NCBI GenBank assembly: GCA_034440575.1
Contig: JAOTOL010001644.1
Span: 1,113,001 to 1,177,000 of the forward strand
Length of the DNA stretch: 64,000 bases
Direction: 5' to 3'
From: Imbricaverruca yamaguchii
Lineage: Eukaryota > Arthropoda > Thecostraca > Neoverrucidae
The notes beneath the pieces are model-generated. The model was not told the origin of the DNA. It ran no database searches and was given only the letters and a program-made list of their open reading frames with translations. This document shows positions 1 through 13,240 of the stretch, piece after piece. The number at the start of each line of letters is the position of its first letter. Within the stretch, counting starts at the first letter, position 1. The position numbers were made by a program, and so were the translations under genes.

Positions 1-469
1 CACCATGCATTCAATATATCACCTATATTCCTGCATCGTATTCTTATGGTGATTTCCGATGTCCCCCTTTGACCTCGAACATTTACCATCAGATTTGTGA
101 AGCCGCTCTCTCTCTCTTGATGGGATCAAATGCATTACTTTTGGTAAAATGCAAACAAGCAAACATCCAAACAAGTTGGATGGCCGCCCAATTTCACAAA
201 TTTCTAGTTTTTGCGGTTGACAAATTGTACGAGGAAGACCTCTGGGTGAATTGTTCCCCCCCCCCATACCACACGGGTGCATGGCGACAGCACGATCGAT
301 GGACGTCCAGCATCGCGCAGTCTTCCTTGACACGCCACTCACTCTGTCAACGAGATTTCATTTAAGCATCCAATGCTTGCATTGTCAATACATAAGGCGG
401 CATCGTAGCACAAAACAATGCACATTTCCCATCTCATGTAACGGAACACCGTTCTGGCTCCGTTCCTCC

Positions 470-1350
470 AGTTGACTCAGCGACACAACGACATAGTCTG
501 AGTCCGGCGCCGTTGACTCAGCTAAATAGTGCCACATACTCAGGCGTAGTTAACTCGGCTACATAGAGTCGGTAAATCAGCCCGGCACCACTAACTCAGC
601 TACACAGATCCACAGTCTCAGTCACTACATAGTGTCGGTACTCAGCTACATAGTGTCGGTAAATCAGCCCGGCACCGCTAACTCAGCTGCATAGTGTCGG
701 TAAATCAGCCCGGCACCGCTAACTCAGCTGCACAGATCCGCAGTCTCCGTCGAGCGCCGTCAACTCAGCTACATAGTGTCGGTAAATCAACCCGGCGCCG
801 CTAACTCAGCTACACAGATCCACATCAGTTAATAGTTACAGTGCCTCTCAGCCCGGCGCAGTTAACCCAGCTACAGAGTGCCACAGTCTCAGCCCGGCGC
901 AGCTAACTTAGCTACGGAGTGCCACAGTCTCAGCCCGGCGCAGTTAACTTAGCTACAGAGTGCCACAGTCTCAGCCCGGCGCAGCTAACATGGCTACAGA
1001 GTGCCACAGTCTCAGCCCGGCGCAGCTAACTTGGCTACAGAGTGCCACAGTCTCAGCCCGACGCAGTTAACTTAGCTGCAGAGCGCCACAAGCTCAGCCC
1101 GGCGCAGTTAACTTTGCTACAGAGTGCCACAGTCTCAGCCCGGCGCAGCTGACTTGGCTACAGAGTGCCACAGTCTCAGCCCGACGCAGTTAACTTAGCT
1201 GCAGAGTGCCACAAGCTCAGCCCGGCGCAGTTAACTCTGCTACAGAGTGCCGCAGTCTCAGCCCGGCGCAGCTAACCTGGCTACAGAGTGCCACAGTCTC
1301 AGCCCGGCGCAGTTAGCTTGGCCACAGAGTGCCACAGGTTCAGCCCGGCA
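470..1350. repeat. 41 bp minisatellite with degenerate left flank
   Basis: From about 836 the unit AGTGCCACAGTCTCAGCCCG plus GCGCAGTTAACTTAGCTACAG repeats about twelve times at 41 bp. To its left, diverged units (ATAGTGTCGGTAAATCAGCC and CGGCACCGCTAACTCAGCT) extend to about 470. The left part looks older. 1-470 holds nothing recognised. Confidence 0.9.
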
Positions 1351-1717
1351 AGCATACTGTGATGCTAATTATGCCCACTTCAGGACGTGACTGCGAGGAC
1401 GACGAGCAGCCCTCTGCCGCCATTGTTTTCGCGCGGATCTTCGGCCGATGTGATTCGGTGTGATGGACGGGAAGCGGGATGGAGCCAATGACTTGGCCAT
1501 CAGAGGTATCCGATCCCAGGCCCTCCCGCCTCTGGGACGATGCCCGGGGTGACGGGCCCGTACTGGCCGGCGGCGGCAGACCGTGGGACGGGTACGCCGG
1601 GGACGGCGAGAAGCTGGAAAACAAGTGTCGGCAAGGGCTCAGGTCTGTACCCCACCAACAAGTAGCGTCAGTGTTTGCCTCTACCAGCTACTGGCATTCG
1701 CATTGACTTGGTGAGTC

Positions 1718-2569
1718 TTAACCCGTCCCGTCTCGGGGGGGGGGGGTCTTCAACCGCCCCCTCAGGTTTTTCGCGGATAGCGGACGAACGACGAGAGGCA
1801 GCGCGCCCAAATTTGGCATACATTTTCCATCATCAATTTGACAGGCCGATTCAAAATCTTAGGTCAGATAGTCTAGGGTCAACGAGTCAGTCAAGGTCAA
1901 GTGAGGTCACCTCCAAAAAAGTTCAACTAGTCGTCACGCTTTAACGGATACAAATATTTTAATGAAACTTTCAGCGTTCGTTTATCTTTACGGATGCAAC
2001 AAAACGTACGAGTTGAATTTTTCATTTTTTTTTCTCGTTTCTGACTACATATAAATTTTGCGTATTTGCCAAATTACCGTACAAACACAAGATTCTGGCT
2101 AAAGTAAGATTTTTTATTAGGGCAAGTTGACTTCCAACAACACTTTTCGGTCTGCTCTACCCATTGGAGAAGGAAAATTAAAGAAAACTTGTAAACTACA
2201 AATTTTGAAATTGGAAATAAAAATTTATTTTGGGGGGCCAAATTATTTTTTAGCCTTGGTTGATTTCGCTCTCCTTTTCTCATTCCAAACTAATTTTGTT
2301 TTTTCATATATCCCCAAAAATCAACTCCCCAGAGTAAAAATCATAATGCAAGTCGTGAAAAGTCGTGAAAATCTAGCCCCCCTGATGACGTCACTTTTGG
2401 GGTAAAATTTGTTGGGGGGATGGACCCGGACCCTACACGTTGAGCGCTTTCCGATGACACCTTCGTTTTCGTGCGATGCTTAGTTTGGATTTTAGAGGGG
2501 GTCTTCAACCGCCCCCCCCCCCCCCGAGAAGGGGCGGGAGGATTTGACAGGAAAGATGGCGCGGGTTAA
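1718..2569 (+). mobile_element. TTAA-bounded non-autonomous element, family A copy 1
   Basis: TTAACCCGTC at 1718 and GCGGGTTAA ending at 2569 frame an 852 bp element. TTAA on both sides with CCCG/CGGG ends is what a piggyBac-type target duplication with short inverted ends looks like. Inside are subterminal G/C runs reading GGTCTTCAACCGCCCC near both ends, AT-rich DNA and no transposase. Copies 2 and 3 lie at 14071 and 19230. Confidence 0.75.
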
Positions 2570-2619
2570 TGTTTCCGGCCGGCATTGGAATCTGGTAACG
2601 CACATGTAATGCTAGGCGT

Positions 2620-3070
2620 ATCTAGCCCAGTGGTTGTTTGCTGTGCCGACACAAGCGAAAGTGCTTCCCACGTTTTACTCCATTACGCCAAGCAGAAAAG
2701 CTATCTGTCCACACGTGTTCGGCCCAAACTGGCGGCTTCTGCGATCTCTGTCGGGAGAAACACCACACAATCATGTACAGCTGAACAGCCCACCGAGCAC
2801 TGACGTGCCGACACGCCGACAAACACTCGCGTGAATTCACAGCGAGACAACAGCTCGTCGGCCGGCCACACTTGGCGACTGCGCGCGTTTCATTGGAGCG
2901 GCGTCCATGGGCGTGGAATGACGGGGCGGCGCGCGTCCCACCTGCCGCCGACTGGCGCCCATTTCCGGTGCGTGACGCGCGTCACGTCAGCCACGCCGGC
3001 ACGTGACGGCGGCCGTGTCATGGCTCCGTCACGCGGCGAACTCCTGGCAGCTGACGCGCCGGGACTGCCG
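2620..3070. other. Unique-looking stretch, CpG-rich in its second half
   Basis: From about 2820 to 3070 it is rich in CpG and in CACGTGAC/GCGTCACG words. No exon recognised. Confidence 0.4.
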
Positions 3071-3071
3071 C

Positions 3072-3550
3072 ACCACCCGACGGACTGGGCTCCTGATACT
3101 GGGCCCCGCATCACCCGGTGAACTGGGCTCCTGATACTGGGCCCCGCATCACCCGGTGGACTGGGCTCATGATACTAGGCCCTGCATCACCCGGTGGACT
3201 CGGCTCCTGATACTGGGCCCTGTATCACCCAGTAGACTGAGCTCTTGATACTGGCCCCGCATCGCCCGGTGAACTGGGCTCCTGATACTGGGCCCCGCAT
3301 CACCCAGTGGACTGGGCTCCTGATACTGGGCCCCGCATCACCCAGTGGACTGAGCTCATGATACTAGGCCCTGCATCACCCGGTGGATTGGGCTCCTGAT
3401 ACTGGGCCCCGTATCACCCAGTAGACTGAGCTCTTAATACTGGGCCACGCATCGCCCGGTGAACTGGGCTCCTGATACTGGGCCCCGCATAACCCGGTGG
3501 ACTAGGCTCCTGATACTGGGCCCCTCACCACCACCCGGTGAACTTGGTTC
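3072..3550. repeat. 38 bp minisatellite, about 12 units
   Basis: The unit is GAACTGGGCTCCTGATACTG plus GGCCCCGCATCACCCGGT. GGGCCC lies in the middle of most units. Some units carry shared variants (CTCATGATACTAGGCCCTGC), showing block duplication. Confidence 0.9.
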
Positions 3551-5592
3551 CGTATCCCCCCACCTTCGACTGCTTCCCATCAAAACCGTGCGGATTTTTA
3601 TCAACCGCTGGGTCGCTGAGGCAGGGGGTGAAGTGCGGAAGATTATGATATTAGAATAAATGCACCTGACGAAATACAGGGAATCGTGCATGGCATTCCG
3701 GGTTTCCAAATTGAACCTTAAGTTTAAAGCATGCAGTGTAATTGAACCTTATTTCAGTTCTAGGTGTCGCAACCTATGCTGACATAGCCAAATACTAGCC
3801 AATTTATATCTGATCGGCTGTACTTTCTCAAATTTCGTGTCAAGCATGAACTTGTGGAAACATTCGCCTTTGTTGTGACCGGGTGATCTCGCCTGCTACA
3901 TCTACCTGCTACATCGCAGGCCGCCATGGTCGGGGAGGTATGTGTTTGTCTGCAGAAGGCACGAGAAGAATGTATCACCCATTGTAGAACATAGTGGCGC
4001 TCTCTATCTTGCTTTCCGGTCGTGACGGTGGAAAATCCGATCAGGAATGAAATCCACCTGCCCGCGAATGTTGGGCTCCTGAGGCGTAGTTGTCAACAGG
4101 TTCCACTGCTACCGATATTCCATTGCGTTTATATTTGCCATGCTATTTTCTAACTGCTTATTTTTCATGACGCAATATCGGAAAAGCATGGGAGGATCGA
4201 CCAATGAAAGTCCTTCATACATCCATATCTCATGATTGGCTAATCATTCAGAAAGCACGGACAACACGACCAACCGAACGTGGTGTACGTGCGCCACGTT
4301 TTCCTTTGCGTTACATTAGTAAACGTTATAATTAATTAGTCGATCCCATCCGAGGTGATGATGCTGAAGGAAGCTACGGAAAATGCTTTCAGTTAAGGTC
4401 ATGTGATTTATTATGGGCATAGAGGTCGGAACGGGTTGCTATGAAGGTACAATTGGTGAGGATTATACTCTTGATTTGCACTGCGAACATGTAAAAATGT
4501 GTTCATAGGTGAGACGTAAACGACTTTTTCCATTGCATCAACACCGTATTTAAGGACAGTTATCCTGGCCGACAAAACGTTGCTTTCAGTTAATGTACAA
4601 TTTTGGCTGCTAAGAAAAGCACCTATGTAATGGACTTTATCATCCAGCCAAAATTACATCCACAAAATCACTTCGCCGAAGGCAGCCGTCACCGATTAAT
4701 GTTAGGCCTAAAACTATTCGAAAAGCTCGCTGTTCGCCACACAGCTCCAGAGATAGCGAGGCAAGTAACCAAGCAAGGCAAGCAAGGCAAGTATCGTACA
4801 TTATTCTAAGGTAAGGAAGGCAAATAAGTGCTGGTTCTGACAAGGAACAAACACTTGCAGTGGTCGGTGTAATTTTATTCAAGATGTGGCTCTCAACTCT
4901 GGAAAGCATCACCAGCCCTTCTCCCGTTTTTTTTTGTGTGTGGTGGTACCCAATTTTTGTGACTTCGTTCGCCTCAATTATCCAACTGATACTTCATCCG
5001 CCAGAAATGCACCTGCACTATTCGAGAATATAAAGAAAATATGTCTGAGGAGAGGTAGGAAATTTGCATGAATATTTTTTTAAAACATATGATCGAAAGT
5101 CATGTCATATTTGTCCAATGTTTGTCGACTTGGAGAACACAATGGCGGGCACGCCACCGAAATGCAACTCCGAATTACACCAAAACATAATACAGAGCAT
5201 TTCTTGCCTTCCCTTGGATCGCTACGGCTGCATTTCTTCGAATCATGCGTTGCTTTTACCTCACACTCAGGGAAAGTTCGCCATCCGCCTAGATTAACCA
5301 ACAAATCACTGCCAGTGAAGTGTAGTCCAGCGCACCGTCCATGACTGCAATCGTGTGTGAGAAGATCGCACGGTCCGGCGGCGGGGCGGCATTTCAGCAG
5401 GCACTGCCATCCGGTCCTGAGCTCTCACACAGCCACATAGCCTCTCGTATCAGCCATGAATGGACCGTTCCTCGCCGATGGCGAACAATGAACACGGGCA
5501 TGGAGGAACAGCCGTCTTTGTAATAGAATGAGCGTACGTGAGACAATGTGCGGGCTCGTGAGACAAAGAAGTGACTGGAGCGTGCCGGCAGC
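3551..5592. other. No supported feature
   Basis: AT-leaning unique-looking DNA. Short open frames only. A small GCAAGGCAA direct repeat lies near 4770-4790. Confidence 0.5.
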
Positions 5593-6030
5593 ACGCACCT
5601 GTGAACTCCCGGACAGTTCCGCTGGCAGTCCTCCGGGCCGGACTGGCTGGCCACGGCGGCAGGTAACACTAATTATACCGGGGACTACCGTGTGAGGAGA
5701 GCTCCATCACTTGTGTGTGCTGCTGTCAGGACCATCCACGCACCTGTGAACTCCCGGACAGTTCCGCTGGCAGTCCTCCCGGCCGGACTGGCTGGCCACG
5801 GCGGCAGGTAACACTAATTATACCGGGGACTACCGTGTGAGGAGAGCTCCATCACTTGTGTGTGCTGCTGTCAGGACCATCCACGCACCTGTGAACTCCC
5901 GGACAGTTCCGCTGGCAGTCCTCCCGGCCGGACTGGCTGGCCACGGCGGCAGGTAACACTAATTTTACCGGGGACTACCGTGTGAGGAGCGCTTCATCAC
6001 TTGTGTGTGCTGTTGCCAGTGCCATCCTCG
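5593..6030. repeat. Three tandem copies of a 145 bp unit
   Basis: CACCTGTGAACTCCCGGACA recurs at 5596, 5741 and 5886, exactly 145 bp apart. The copies are nearly identical and include GGCCACGGCGGCAGGTAACA. The third copy fades near 6030. Very recent duplication. Confidence 0.95.
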
Positions 6031-6666
6031 ATTGTGTTGGTTCATAATTTTAAGGCACGGATGCAATAGTGAACATCACAAGAATCTCTCAGTTGAATGA
6101 GAACATTCTTCCATCCGAAGAAGACTAAAGACGCGTTCGAAGAAATAAAAATATACGAAGGCACCTGTTGGGCAAACCAAAAGAAGCCCACGGAAGGTTG
6201 CTTTTTGTGGGTCATCCATTTTCAGGTACCACATGCGCGATTGCTTATGCAAAGAAGTAAACGGCCACATTATGTCGCAGTGGGTTTATCAAAACCAAGG
6301 AGTTGGCTCCAACTTGTAAGACGGTCCACAATTCTAGAAGAGGATCACAAGCTTGTTTTTAATCACCTGTCAGGGGTTTACACTTCGACAATGCTTCTTA
6401 TTTGCTGGTCACGACAAATCTACCGAGACTCCGTTACTACAAGACATGACTGATACGACGTTTACTGCTCACATCACTTCTACGCGGCAGTAGGCATCAT
6501 TGCTTCAGATTTCACTGTTCTCGACGATTCCTCTACGCGACACTACTTCTGCACATCGTTGCTACTGAACATACTATCATTGTTACTGGCCATTATTGCT
6601 GCTGATTTTATTGTTACAAACCTGTCTCTCGCACATTAATGCTACTCGAACTTACTGCTACTGGCT
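6031..6666. other. No supported feature
   Basis: Unique-looking DNA with a weak TACTGCT/GCTACTG-type simple pattern between 6440 and 6665. No gene. Confidence 0.4.
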
Positions 6667-8002
6667 TTAACACGCGCCCTGGAGGGCCTCTGAAACTTAC
6701 GCGCACTGGAGGGTGTGGGGCGGATTCCGCCCTCCTAAGATCTCGGCTCTCATTAAGGCTAGAGTAAAGAAATTTACAGGGTGGATGAGAACGATAGTTA
6801 GCTTTATTGTGTGCAAATTTCGTGACGTTAGGTCAATATCTTCAAGGCCAAATGAGGCCAAAATAGCACACAATTTTGGTTTTCCGTGGCTTGGTTTGTC
6901 ATTGTTATGGATCGCTGTGATCGTATCTAAATGCTCCAGAATTGCCATTAATGATGTTTTAGACATTACTAATGATGCAATGCATATGCCAGATCCGCCA
7001 TTTGGCCTCAGGTCACCTATATAGCAACACTTTATCAGGTCATTACCTGCTCCAGTTACCGGAACCGGGCTGCCCACCTCACTGCTCCTTTGGGCGGCTC
7101 GAACAGTCAGATTCGCAAAGAAAGGAGTGAAATACATGAATAAAGCATAGAAACGCTTTGGCACACAATGACAAACGGTAGATTTCTGGATGTGTAGGGA
7201 GTAACATGCAAAGTGACATCAATCCCATAGCAGTCATTTCCATTTGTAACAACATTTCAGTTGACCAAGTTTGGTTCCATTAGCCTGTCACGGTGACCTC
7301 GGCGACCTAACATGACTTTTAAATTATATAGCATAACAATATGCATCAAACAAGTCACTAGTGTTGTCAAGAACACTTCCCCTTTTGCAAATGTCCCGGA
7401 AGCGCATCAGCGCCGATTTTTGTGGTCTGGCGCTGCGATAAATTTTTTTTTAACGGCCCATAACTTAAAAACGTGTCGGCCGATTTTCATTTTTCTTACT
7501 TTAAACAATGCGCCGGTCATTTCCAAGCAGGTACGAACAAAATGGCGTATATTGGCCGGTACAATATGGAGTTGCGTAGGAAAAATCAGAGGCGTGAGCG
7601 GATTTCACCCTCCACCCGTCCAGGGCCTGTGTTAGCCTGTCATGAACTTGACCTGACTTGACCTCGGTGACCTGACATGACTTTGAAACAATGAAGCATA
7701 ACAATATACATCAAACAAGTCGCTAGTGTTGCCAAGAACACTTCCTTTTTGCCAATATACGGGAAGCGCATCAGCGCCGATATTTGTGGTGTGGCGCTGA
7801 AAATTTCTTTTTCGCACTTTACCGACCCCTAACTCGAACAAATTTCGGTCGATTTTCGTTTTTCTTTCTTTAAACAACGTGCCGTTCATTTTTAAGCAGG
7901 TACACACACAATGGCGTATATCGGGCGGTAAAATCTGGAGTTATCTACGAAAAACCGGAGGGGTGGGCGGATTTCGTCCCCCCTCCAGGGCGCGTGTTTT
8001 AA
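6667..8002 (+). mobile_element. TTAA-bounded non-autonomous element, family B copy 1, with internal duplication
   Basis: TTAA (6667) is followed by CACGCGCCCTGGAGGG. The exact reverse complement CCCTCCAGGGCGCGTG ends at 7996, followed by TT and TTAA (7999-8002). The 16 bp ends match perfectly. A roughly 355 bp right-hand segment is present twice in tandem (about 7280-7631 and 7632-7996), each copy with CGGCGACCTAACATGACTTT-like DNA and a terminal GGGCGGATTTCG block; the inner one has a decayed end. Two open frames of about 155 and 107 codons fall inside but show no transposase motif. Confidence 0.8.
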
Positions 8003-10889
8003 CACTTCTGACAATACTTCTACACGACACCATTACTATGCAGTGTTGCTGCTATACGGATACAGCTGAAAGTAATCGTAGCAAAGATTAAACAAAGGGA
8101 ATGAAAATCCGCCACGTGATCAATCCACGACGTAACTCGAAAATCCACGAAAATCCACGAAAACTCCATGATCTTTCTGGTGTTCATGAGTCATCGATAT
8201 ATCTGTGCACTCCATCTGCTCTAGATATATCACGAAAAACACAGTCTCACTTTTCTGAACACCGTCGTCAGCTGTTAGCTGCTATCGAACAGCTGCCAAA
8301 AAAGTCCAGTAAACTATGGGGATCAGAATGGCAACGCATTTCCACTCTCCTTTGCAAAAAGGTGCTCGTGTGTGTTTGCATTTGACTCATTTCCGAGCAT
8401 GCTCGAGCACCTGGACTCCGCATGTACTGGATGCAGAAACCCGCTGAGTGTCCAAATACTGTGCGGCGAACCCGCGTTTATGAAATCACAAAGTAATTAT
8501 GTGGGGCTGACAGTGTCCAAGACGATTGCTGATTGTCCAAAACCGTCGCCGATATTAGGCCACTTCTAGATATGTTCATGTATTCGATGCTCTATGCCAC
8601 GCAGCATATTGACTGACGAGTCAATGGTTCAATGCTTCAGACGATATCCAAATAAGTCGTTTATAACGGGAAGCTGATACGATGAATCTACAAAACTGAG
8701 CAACACCATCTCTCAGCGAAAAACCGATAAGATGAACCTCCAACGCTGAGTAGCAGCATCTCCTGGTAGCTATGAATTTCATATCGATGCTTACCTGGGA
8801 AAGGGGCGCTCTCAATGAGTAAGTATCACAGGGCAGAGCTTGGTTTTGGGAAGGGAGGGCGAGATGGAGGATCATTAGCCGCGGGAGTGTCGGGTGTGCA
8901 GCTTCAGAGTTCCCGCCAAGAAATTTCAGAGTTGTAATGGCACATACGTCACATTCTTTTGACCCATTGAAGTGATAGGTGCCCGAGGACATAATGGCAA
9001 CAGACCTCTACAGAAGGCCAGTGGAAAAAATGCATTAAGGTAGTCAACTTTAAACGGGAAGCATTTTTAAATGATGAACATTTTGTGAACAAGGGGAATG
9101 GATTGATCGTTGTTCGTTCGCATGGTGACTGCTGTAACCATCGTCTCCATTATGAACGGTGTGAATCGCATCCGACATGAGGAGCGTTTCCCTGTCCAGC
9201 AGCGGAGACGTGTGGACATTCCTGTACTATCCGTGATAACACGATACAGCCGTTGCATGGGGGCATTGCTGGAAGGAATCAAATATGTGCCATTTTGTGA
9301 TGGACAGACGAGCGGTAGTGTGCTTTGTTTGGACTGGCGCATCTGTTCAAGGCCACTCTGGACTATGTCTGACTCTCTGCAGAATGTGATGAATAACAGG
9401 ATGGCCCGCTGTATTTCATGGAATCAGTCGTGCCAAACGCGTTGAAGGTGCACGCGCAGCCCGCGAAAACAAAAAATCAGGCAAGCGCTACGCAGTCGTA
9501 GATGCGTCCTTACGTCGGACATGAGAGAGCCCCGGTGGGATAACTTTGGGCACAGCGCCTTTAAGTCAGCAGGCTTCTGCAGGCGTACGGCATACCAAAA
9601 CTAGGCCGTGTAGAAGTGCATCAAGTGTTTCCATGTTTTCCAGGCTGGACCATAGAATGAGCGGAGGTGTTCGAAAGTGTAGAGAGTTCCCATGTTTTCG
9701 ACTATGTACCATATGATCAGTGCGAGATGTTTCTCGTGTAGATGGTTGGCATTTGTGAGTGTTAATAATGTGTCCAAAATCATGCTAACTTCCCGTTGTA
9801 TGAACAGTCACGTGGTGGTTCAATTACAAAATTAATCATCAATGGGGTTCCTGGCATTGCCAGGTGACCACATACAAAGTAGAAGCAGGAGTTATAAGTT
9901 TTCAGTTAATTTTGATTTCGAATAATGCAGTGCAGGAAAATGTCTACCGTTGATCCATGAATCCATGAATGGGGATGAATGAGGGGGGATGAATTAATGA
10001 AGGAAGGAGAGGCAGAGCACCATCTCGGAGGTCCTTGCCTCTCAGGCGTACCCACTATTAAAAGTAGAAATGCATCAAAGAGGTACGTGACACTAACTTG
10101 ATCTTTTTTGTGGCAGTGCGTAGCACTCCTGACGGCGTGCTAGACGTAGACCGTCTCTTGTAAAAATGGCAGGAAAACGGCCCTTCGAAAAATCTACGGT
10201 ATTCTGCTGAACCTACTTGGTTTTGCGTAGACTGGATCGGCGATCATTATAAAAACAGGGTCCTTTTTGTCGGTCTCGATAATTGGCGGGTGCAGGTTTT
10301 CAGTCCCGGCCGCCACATGTCCGTGTGCAGGGGTGGCACGACTTCCCCTTCTCCTTCGGATGCATCTCCGGATGAGTAAAACCGTTTTACGGGGTGCTTA
10401 GCTGAATGTGACGCGCTCATCCATCAGATAGGATTGGGTCCTGTCGGGAATGTAAATAAGTGTTTACTTCCGCTGTGCGGAGATTACATTGTTTTTTTAT
10501 TAATACAAGGCAAAAATAGTGGTGAGCCACTTAATAAATAACATCAAAACATTCGACTATATCAAAATCCTAATCTTTTGGTTCACTATCCGCTTATTTT
10601 AGGCACCGAGGTTTCATTTACGGTAATGAACTTACCATTTACCATAGTTCAACAAATGAAACATTCCAAAGCCATACTTATTATAATTCAGCTAAATAAA
10701 ACATTAACGTCTTTGTGTGAATATGCAGGTATGTGTACGCCGCACTCTACTTGCAGTGCCCCAGGCAATTCCGAGTGCAGCCATACATGCCATATTGGAC
10801 GTGTCCGGCTATATCATCTGAGATATTGCGGACAATAGTGGCCACCGGTCGCTAAACCTCACCATGAATGCGGTCTTACTCACTGCTTA
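8003..10889. other. No supported feature (2.9 kb)
   Basis: Ordinary composition, short open frames on both strands, no repeats of note. A GTAAAACCGTTTTAC palindrome lies near 10376. No exon recognised. Confidence 0.5.
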
Positions 10890-11145
10890 TTGCTGACGAC
10901 TTGTTTAGGGACGACTTCATCTGATTATTGATGACTTATGTTGACCACTGATGACTTAAGATTATTACTGATGACTTCATTTGATTACCGATGAGTCAAT
11001 TCCATTACTGATGATTTGTTCTTATTACTGGCTACTTAATTTCATTTCTGGTGACTTGACTTGATTACTGATAGTTTGATTTCATTGCTGCTCACTTTAC
11101 TTGATTACTGATGACTAAATTTGATTCCTAACTACTCAAAGAGCA
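10890..11145. repeat. Degenerate about 28-30 bp tandem repeat (GATTACTGATGACTT)
   Basis: Around eight diverged units of TTGATTACTGATGACTTAAT. Old and decayed, directly left of the young 39 bp array. Confidence 0.75.
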
Positions 11146-11197
11146 TGATCATGCTGAGGCGCAGTCATCAGCTGGGCGGCACTCGGACTATAGCGTA

Positions 11198-11668
11198 GCT
11201 GCCGGGGGAGCCAGTGACATGGCGCCCCTGGTCGTGGCTGCCGAGGGAGCCAGTGACATGGCGCCCTTGGTCGTGGCTGCCGAGGGAGCCAGTGACATGG
11301 CGCCCTTGGTCGTGGCTGCCGAGGGAGCCAGTGACATGGCGCCCTTGGTCGTGGCTGCCGAGGGAGCCAGTGACATGGCGCCCCTGGTCGTGGCTGCCGA
11401 GGGAGCCAGTGACATGGCGCCCTTGGTCGTGGCTGCCGAGGGAGCCAGTGACATGGCGCCCTTGGTCGTGGCTGCCGAGGGAGCCAGTGACATGGCGCCC
11501 TTGGTCGTGGCTGCCGAGGGAGCCAGTGACATGGCGCCCCTGGTCGTGGCTGCTGAGGGAGCCAGTGACATGGCGCCCCTGGTCGTGGCTGCCGAGGGAG
11601 CCAGTGACATGGCGCCCTTGGTCGTGGCTGCCGAGGGAGCCAGTGACATGGCGTCCCTGGCCGTTTTG
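11198..11668. repeat. 39 bp minisatellite, 12 nearly identical units
   Basis: The unit GCCGAGGGAGCCAGTGACAT plus GGCGCCCTTGGTCGTGGCT differs between copies at one or two sites only. As 39 is divisible by three and the unit lacks stops, frames on both strands stay open (for example MAPLVVAAEGASD repeated). Nothing indicates that any is translated. Confidence 0.95.
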
Positions 11669-11699
11669 CCCGTAAAACGATGCGCCGGCGATTAGTCAG

Positions 11700-11913
11700 C
11701 CATTATCGCGGGTAGGCAGCGGAGAGGATTGACGGGGGAGCGGCGGGCGACGCACTTGCGGCCGCCCAAACGGCACAGGAAGTCTGCACCAGCTGGCGGG
11801 GGTCGCCGAGCAGGGCGCCGACGCAGTCACTCGCGCCAGAATCGTAACGGTGTCGTGCCGCAGCCAGGGCGAGTGCCTGGATGTTGCGCTCGCTCCGGGC
11901 CCCGTCAGCGGGA

Positions 11914-11960
<47 letters not shown>

Positions 11961-12785
11961 CGGCCGCTCGGTGTTGTGACGTCACCGCGTTACCGGCGTG
12001 CTGACCTCGGACTGCGTCGGGCGACCTTGCGGGCGGCGGCGGCGGCGCGTGATCCAGGCGAGCACCGCCAGCCGGGAAGCCAGGTTAGGCGGCTCGGCGC
12101 GCCGCTGGTCGTTGACTCCACGCTGGTCGTCTGATTGCTGACGACCCTTGGCGCGACCGAGCGCGCCACCGGCACCGCTGCGGGCGCCGCCGGCCGTTGG
12201 GAGGACAATTAGACCTCGGCCGGGCAGACCCGAGCCTCTCGGCGGGGCCGCCTCGCGACAAATTACGCACACAAAACACGCCCGCACAACTGTGTTTTGC
12301 GTCAATAGAATTGAAACTTAAGCCGACGAAGGTGTCATTTGGCCGGCAGCGAGGCGCCGCGGGAACGGCGCGCCCTCTGGCGGCAGGCCGGCGCCCTGTG
12401 TGGCTGCGGCGCCGCCTGCGCCCGCCGCGCCCTCCATTAGTCGGCGGCGACTGCCATTTGGCCAGGGGATAAACAGCGCGATTACGGCCGGAACTGTGAT
12501 CGGCGCGCGCATTACGCGTTGGCCGTCGCGCTATTAGCGCCGCGCACCGTCTCATGACGAGCTTATTTGTTGCTCTCGCTGGCGCGGCAAAGAGCGGCGG
12601 CCGGCCGATAACCCGACGGACGGCCTTTGTTCGCCGACGGCCGGCGGCGGCCCAAGGCGCGCGACGCCCGCCGTCGACAGGCTGATTTGGCGCCATTTCG
12701 CCCCGGCATGTCTGCCGCGCGCGCCGGATGTGCTCTTCCTGTCGGCGCACAGGGTTTCGATACTGTCGACGCCATTTCTCACACG
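11700..12785. promoter_or_regulatory. CpG-rich island with (CCG)n run
   Basis: Dense CpG for about 1.1 kb, with a CCG trinucleotide run at 11916-11957 and one TGACGTCA near 11978. It could be the promoter of an unseen transcript or an upstream promoter of the ZP gene 13 kb away. I found no coding exon with a convincing donor. Long open frames on both strands follow from composition. Confidence 0.35.
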
Positions 12786-13013
12786 CCCTTCCAGATCGTT
12801 AATGGATTATTTCACATGATTGATGACCAGCGGATGGATGGGCGTCTTGGTGGACGATTTTATGGCCCCTCCTGCGACGCGATGAACGGACGTGACTTAC
12901 TGCCACACGGGACGCACGCACATTGTCTCACAACTCTCGCTCCCATTCTATCACAAATACTTCTATTGCTCCATGCTCGTGTTCGTTGTTCGCCAACAGC
13001 GAGGGACGGTTAA

Positions 13014-13240
13014 TCCATGACCTTCCTGACACGTCGGATGCCATCCATGGCCACCCTGACACGCGAGATGCCATCCATGACCATCCCAACACGCGGGGTA
13101 CCATCCATGACCACCCTGACACGCGGAATCCCATCCAGGACCTTCCTGGCACGCGGGATGCCATCCAGGACCTTTCTGGCACGTGGGAAGCCATCCATGA
13201 CCATCCTGGCGCGCGGGATTCCATCCATAGCCATGCGCGC
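13014..13240. repeat. 30 bp minisatellite, about 7-8 units
   Basis: The unit is ATGCCATCCATGACCATCCT plus GACACGCGGG. The period of 30 keeps frames open on both strands. Confidence 0.9.

Noticed and set aside
11188..11695. Open frames of about 155 codons on both strands (MAPLVVAAEGASD and MSLAPSAATTKGA repeats)
   Set aside because: Product of a stop-free 39 bp repeat. No codon or splice evidence favours any frame.
12085..12750. 221-codon - strand frame in a CpG island
   Set aside because: GC-rich DNA has few stop codons, several frames are open together, and no domain is visible.
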